NCBI GenBank assembly: GCA_958453305.1 | Contig: CAUDXH010000009.1 | Span: 12,085 to 76,084 of the forward strand | Length of the DNA stretch: 64,000 nt | Direction: 5' to 3' | Source of the DNA: an uncultured Bacteroides sp. | GTDB lineage: Bacteria; Bacteroidota; Bacteroidia; Bacteroidales; Bacteroidaceae | In this document: positions 61,217 through 64,000 of the stretch, piece by piece | Layout of the letters: every line of letters starts with the position of its first letter | Numbering within the stretch: position 1 is the first letter of the stretch | Notes under the pieces: model-generated | Database searches by the model: none | Seen by the model: the letters and a program-made list of their open reading frames with translations, nothing else | What the model was told of the DNA's origin: nothing | Program-made: the position numbers and the translations under genes

Positions 61217-61660
61217 TTAATTATTACCCGGGAAGTCACCTTTTACAGCGATACCCATACTTCTAGCTGTTCCTGCCACCATTGTCATAGCAGACTCGAT
61301 AGTAAAGCAGTTCAAGTCAACCAATTTATCTTGAGCAATCGTACGAATCTGATCCCAAGTAAGTTCTGCAACTTTCTTACGGTTAGGTTCTGCTGATCCA
61401 CTCTTAACCTTTGCTGCCTCAAGTAACTGAATAGCAACAGGAGGAGTTTTGATTACAAAATCGAAAGACTTATCTGTGTAGTAAGTAATGATTACAGGCA
61501 ATACTTTACCCGCCTTGTCCTGGGTTCTGGCGTTGAATTGCTTGCAAAATTCCATGATATTAATACCCTTAGAACCCAAAGCAGGTCCAACGGGAGGTGA
61601 TGGATTTGCAGCGCCTCCTTTAATCTGTAATTTGATTAGTCCAGCAACTTCTTTAGCCAT
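61217..61660 (-). CDS. rplK: 50S ribosomal protein L11
   Basis: 147 residues. LIKLQIKGGAANPSPPVGPALGSKGINIMEFCKQFN region and the C-terminal rRNA-binding domain ending GTARSMGIAVKG are typical. It forms the GTPase-associated centre with L10 and L12. It is preceded by nusG. Confidence 0.98.
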   Translation of the reverse strand: MAKEVAGLIKLQIKGGAANPSPPVGPALGSKGINIMEFCKQFNARTQDKAGKVLPVIITYYTDKSFDFVIKTPPVAIQLLEAAKVKSGSAEPNRKKVAELTWDQIRTIAQDKLVDLNCFTIESAMTMVAGTARSMGIAVKGDFPGNN

Positions 61661-61717
61661 TTTTGTAAATTTTTATATAAACATTTAACGAATAGAATAA
61701 TATATGTAACAAATACA

Positions 61718-62260
61718 TTACTCTTTTTCCACATCCGTAAAGCCTAATTCAAGGGGTGTTTTACGCCCAAAAATTTTGACCATAACTTTCAGCTTGCGTT
61801 TTTCCGAATTCACTTCTTCAATCAAACCACTGAATCCGCTAAACGGTCCAACACTAACTTTCACTGTTTCTCCAACAACGTAAGGAACATTCATGTCCTC
61901 ACCTACTTCTTGAAGTTCATCTACCGTACCCAGAATACGATTCACTTCCGACTGGCGCAGAGGTACCGGATGATCCTGCCCCCCCAAGAAGCCGATAACG
62001 TTAGGCGTATTTCTCAAGTGATGAGCAACCTCGCCTACCAAAGCAGCTTCCACCAAAACATAACCAGGGAGATAACTTCTCTCTTTCACAATTTTCTTAC
62101 CATTGCGAACCTGATAAACTTTTTCGGTAGGAATCAATACCTGAGATACATACTCGCCAAGGTCACTATGTCTGATATCTGCGTCGAGATATTCTTTAAC
62201 CTTGCTTTCTTTTCCACTTACAGCACGTAAAACGTACCATTTCTTTTCAATCTCAGACAT
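61718..62260 (-). CDS. nusG: Transcription antitermination factor NusG
   Basis: 180 residues from MSEIEKKWYVLRAVSGKE. N-terminal NGN domain (WYVLRAVSGKE..LIPTEKVYQVRNGKK, SYLPGYVLVEA) and a C-terminal KOW domain (VGETVKVSVGPFSGFSGLIEEV). It binds RNA polymerase and couples it to Rho or the ribosome. It begins 15 bases after the secE stop. Confidence 0.97.
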   Translation of the reverse strand: MSEIEKKWYVLRAVSGKESKVKEYLDADIRHSDLGEYVSQVLIPTEKVYQVRNGKKIVKERSYLPGYVLVEAALVGEVAHHLRNTPNVIGFLGGQDHPVPLRQSEVNRILGTVDELQEVGEDMNVPYVVGETVKVSVGPFSGFSGLIEEVNSEKRKLKVMVKIFGRKTPLELGFTDVEKE

Positions 62261-62275
62261 CTTTATCACTGTTTA

Positions 62276-62470
62276 TTAGTGCGGATAGATAACATCTTCC
62301 ATGATAAACTGGAAGGCAGAATCCATTAGAAAAACAACGAGTGCAATGAGAAGGGAAGCAGTTAAAACAACCACTGCACTACTAGAAAGTTCTGAACGGT
62401 TAGGCCACGATACTTTATGGACTAGCTCGTCATAAGATTCTTTACAATAATTTGTTATCTTTTTGAACAT
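62276..62470 (-). CDS. secE: Preprotein translocase subunit SecE
   Basis: 64 residues. A short amphipathic start (ELVHKVSWPNRSEL, the SecE signature with KVxWP) precedes one membrane helix (VVVLTASLLIALVVFLMDSAF). The chosen ATG lies 17 bases after the tRNA-Trp end; longer readings run through the tRNA gene and are not real. It stabilises the SecY channel. Confidence 0.96.
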   Translation of the reverse strand: MFKKITNYCKESYDELVHKVSWPNRSELSSSAVVVLTASLLIALVVFLMDSAFQFIMEDVIYPH

Positions 62471-62487
62471 AGTTATTTTCAATTTAG

Positions 62488-62560
62488 CACGGGAAGAGAG
62501 ACTCGAACTCCCGACACTCGGTTTTGGAGACCGATGCTCTACCAACTGAGCTATTCCCGT
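62488..62560 (-). tRNA. tRNA-Trp (CCA)
   Basis: A 73-base cloverleaf. Acceptor ACGGGAA pairs with TTCCCGT, discriminator G. The anticodon arm CGGTCTCCAAAACCG carries CCA. The gene lies between tuf and secE, where it is found in many Bacteroidetes. CCA end not encoded. Confidence 0.97.
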
Positions 62561-62565
62561 AAAAA

Positions 62566-62591
62566 TAGTTCCCGAATGGTTTCGGGAACTA
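62566..62591 (-). terminator. Hairpin between tuf and tRNA-Trp
   Basis: TAGTTCCCGAA pairs with TTCGGGAACTA, an 11-bp perfect stem with a 4-base loop, followed on the minus strand by TTTTTAC. It is terminator-like and lies 32 bases past tuf, so tuf and the tRNA-Trp/secE genes may be partly separated. Confidence 0.75.
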
Positions 62592-62622
62592 CTCATTCAT
62601 TTATTTCAATGACTATTTGGTA

Positions 62623-63807
62623 TTAGTCAAGAAGTTCAGTAATCTGACCAGCACCTACTGTACGACCACCTTCACGGATAGCGAAGCGAAGACCTACGTT
62701 CAATGCAACCGGATAGATCAATTCTACGTTGATAGTTACGTTATCGCCCGGCATTACCATATCTGTTCCTTCCGGCAAAGAGATTTCACCTGTACAGTCC
62801 ATAGTACGCAAGTAGAACTGAGGACGGTATTTGTTGTGGAACGGAGTGTGACGACCACCTTCTTCTTTCTTCAAGATATAAACCTCAGCTTTAAATCTAG
62901 AGTGAGCTTTAACCTGACCCGGGTGACACAAAATCATACCACGTTTGATTTCATTTTTGTCGATACCACGAAGCAACAAACCTACGTTATCACCAGCTTC
63001 TCCCTGATCCAACAATTTGCGGAACATTTCAACACCAGTTACAACTGATTTCTTGTCTTCACCAAGACCCAAGATTTCAACTTCGTCACCAACCTTGATG
63101 ATACCAGCTTCAACACGACCAGTAGCTACAGTACCACGACCAGTGATTGAGAATACGTCTTCAACCGGCATCAAGAACGGTTTATCGATATCACGCGGAG
63201 GCAATGGAATCCAGTTATCAACAGCGTCCATCAATTCCATTACTTTGTCTTCCCACTGAGCAACACCATTCAATGCACCCAAAGCAGAACCACGGATGAT
63301 AGGAGTATTATCGCCATCGAAGTCATAGAATGACAACAATTCACGCATTTCCATTTCAACCAATTCCAACATTTCTTCGTCATCAACCATGTCGCATTTA
63401 TTCAAGAATACAACCAGACGAGGAACGTTTACCTGACGAGCCAACAAGATGTGTTCGCGAGTCTGAGGCATCGGACCATCAGTTGCAGCACATACGATGA
63501 TAGCACCGTCCATCTGAGCAGCACCAGTTACCATATTCTTAACGTAGTCGGCGTGTCCCGGACAGTCTACGTGAGCATAGTGACGATTTGCAGTTTGATA
63601 TTCTACGTGAGAAGTGTTAATAGTGATACCTCTTTCTTTTTCTTCAGGAGCGTTGTCGATTGAATCGAAAGAACGCAATTCTGAAAGACCTTTTTTAGCC
63701 AACACAGTAGTGATAGCAGCAGTCAAAGTGGTTTTACCGTGGTCAACGTGACCGATAGTACCAATGTTAACGTGCGGTTTCGAACGTTCAAATTTCTCTT
63801 TAGCCAT
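62623..63807 (-). CDS. tuf: Translation elongation factor Tu
   Basis: 394 residues. G1 GHVDHGKT (19-26), DCPGHADYVKNMVTGAAQMDG, NKCDMVD, and the C-terminal barrels ending GRTVGAGQITELLD are fully conserved. It delivers aminoacyl-tRNA to the ribosome with GTP. It lies between tRNA-Thr and tRNA-Trp. Confidence 0.99.
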   Translation of the reverse strand: MAKEKFERSKPHVNIGTIGHVDHGKTTLTAAITTVLAKKGLSELRSFDSIDNAPEEKERGITINTSHVEYQTANRHYAHVDCPGHADYVKNMVTGAAQMDGAIIVCAATDGPMPQTREHILLARQVNVPRLVVFLNKCDMVDDEEMLELVEMEMRELLSFYDFDGDNTPIIRGSALGALNGVAQWEDKVMELMDAVDNWIPLPPRDIDKPFLMPVEDVFSITGRGTVATGRVEAGIIKVGDEVEILGLGEDKKSVVTGVEMFRKLLDQGEAGDNVGLLLRGIDKNEIKRGMILCHPGQVKAHSRFKAEVYILKKEEGGRHTPFHNKYRPQFYLRTMDCTGEISLPEGTDMVMPGDNVTINVELIYPVALNVGLRFAIREGGRTVGAGQITELLD

Positions 63808-63858
63808 AGCTTTACTTGTTATTTATTTGATTAATAATCAGCATTTACATCCTTTATG

Positions 63859-63930
<72 letters not shown>

Positions 63931-63950
63931 AAAAGAAGAAATAAAAGAAG

Positions 63951-64000
63951 AGCGGAAGACGGGGCTCAAACCCGCGACCCTCAGCTTGGAAGGCTAATGC
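63951..64000 (-). tRNA. tRNA-Gly (TCC), partial
   Basis: The 3' 50 bases are inside the window: the anticodon arm AGCCTTCCAAGCT with TCC, the variable loop and the T-arm GCGGGTTTGAGCCCCGT, and the acceptor 3' strand TCTTCCGC with discriminator T. The 5' part lies past the edge. Confidence 0.9.

Noticed and set aside
62471..62596. N-terminal extension of secE through tRNA-Trp
   Set aside because: The extra residues are a translation of the tRNA gene.

Overview
The window is a chromosomal segment from a member of the Bacteroidales, most likely Bacteroides or Phocaeicola (family Bacteroidaceae). Reasons: four SusC/SusD-type outer-membrane pairs, promoters of the Bacteroides type (-7 TAnnTTTG, sometimes -33 TTTG) with few Shine-Dalgarno sequences, tRNA genes without an encoded CCA, and a xylan-utilisation (xus) core cluster as known from Bacteroides and Prevotella. 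The species cannot be fixed from the sequence alone.

Layout. 1-5154 (minus): the end of a split LysO-type transporter, then an orphan susC/susD pair with no enzyme beside it in the window. 5916-16066 (plus): rimP-nusA-infB, then cvpA-sufB-sufC-sufD-sufS, closed by a strong terminator. A 76-bp palindromic repeat element lies between infB and cvpA. 16140-17768: a small accessory patch beside tRNA-Phe, with a decayed reading frame, an intact RhuM-Fic fusion gene and a triple TAGTGACT repeat. 17769-18371: tRNA-Phe (minus), tRNA-Pro (plus) and a 54-residue rubredoxin gene (minus). 18442-29838: housekeeping and metabolic genes: a cysteine-free sirtuin, two FKBP prolyl isomerases, a Na/Pi cotransporter, a uridine-kinase-like protein, an iron-dependent alcohol dehydrogenase, an acyl-CoA thioesterase, O-acetylhomoserine sulfhydrylase and a membrane-anchored MutS-like ATPase. 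Between the dehydrogenase and the thioesterase lies a striking 4 x 22-bp AGTACT repeat framed by a perfect 15-bp inverted repeat.

29968-48458 (all minus): a xylan polysaccharide-utilisation locus. In transcription order it holds susC/susD (xusA/xusB-like), a second susC/susD (xusC/xusD-like), a lipoprotein (xusE-like), a GH10 endo-xylanase with an inserted carbohydrate-binding region, and, after a 436-bp gap with its own promoter, a further susC/susD pair. Surface lipoproteins would bind and cut xylan outside the cell and the TonB-dependent channels would import the oligosaccharides. An ATGTTACAT motif upstream of both transcription units suggests a shared regulator, but none is encoded here. 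The upstream border of the locus is a mobile-element scar (48798-50989): a broken IS66-type element abutting the truncated start of a second transposase gene.

51178-64000 (minus): the transcription/translation cluster, in transcription order tRNA-Gly (cut by the window edge), tRNA-Thr, tuf, tRNA-Trp, secE, nusG, rplK, rplA, rplJ, rplL, rpoB, rpoC. A terminator-like hairpin with a U-tract sits between rplL and rpoB. Promoter, operator and terminator calls were made by eye and carry lower confidence than the protein genes.
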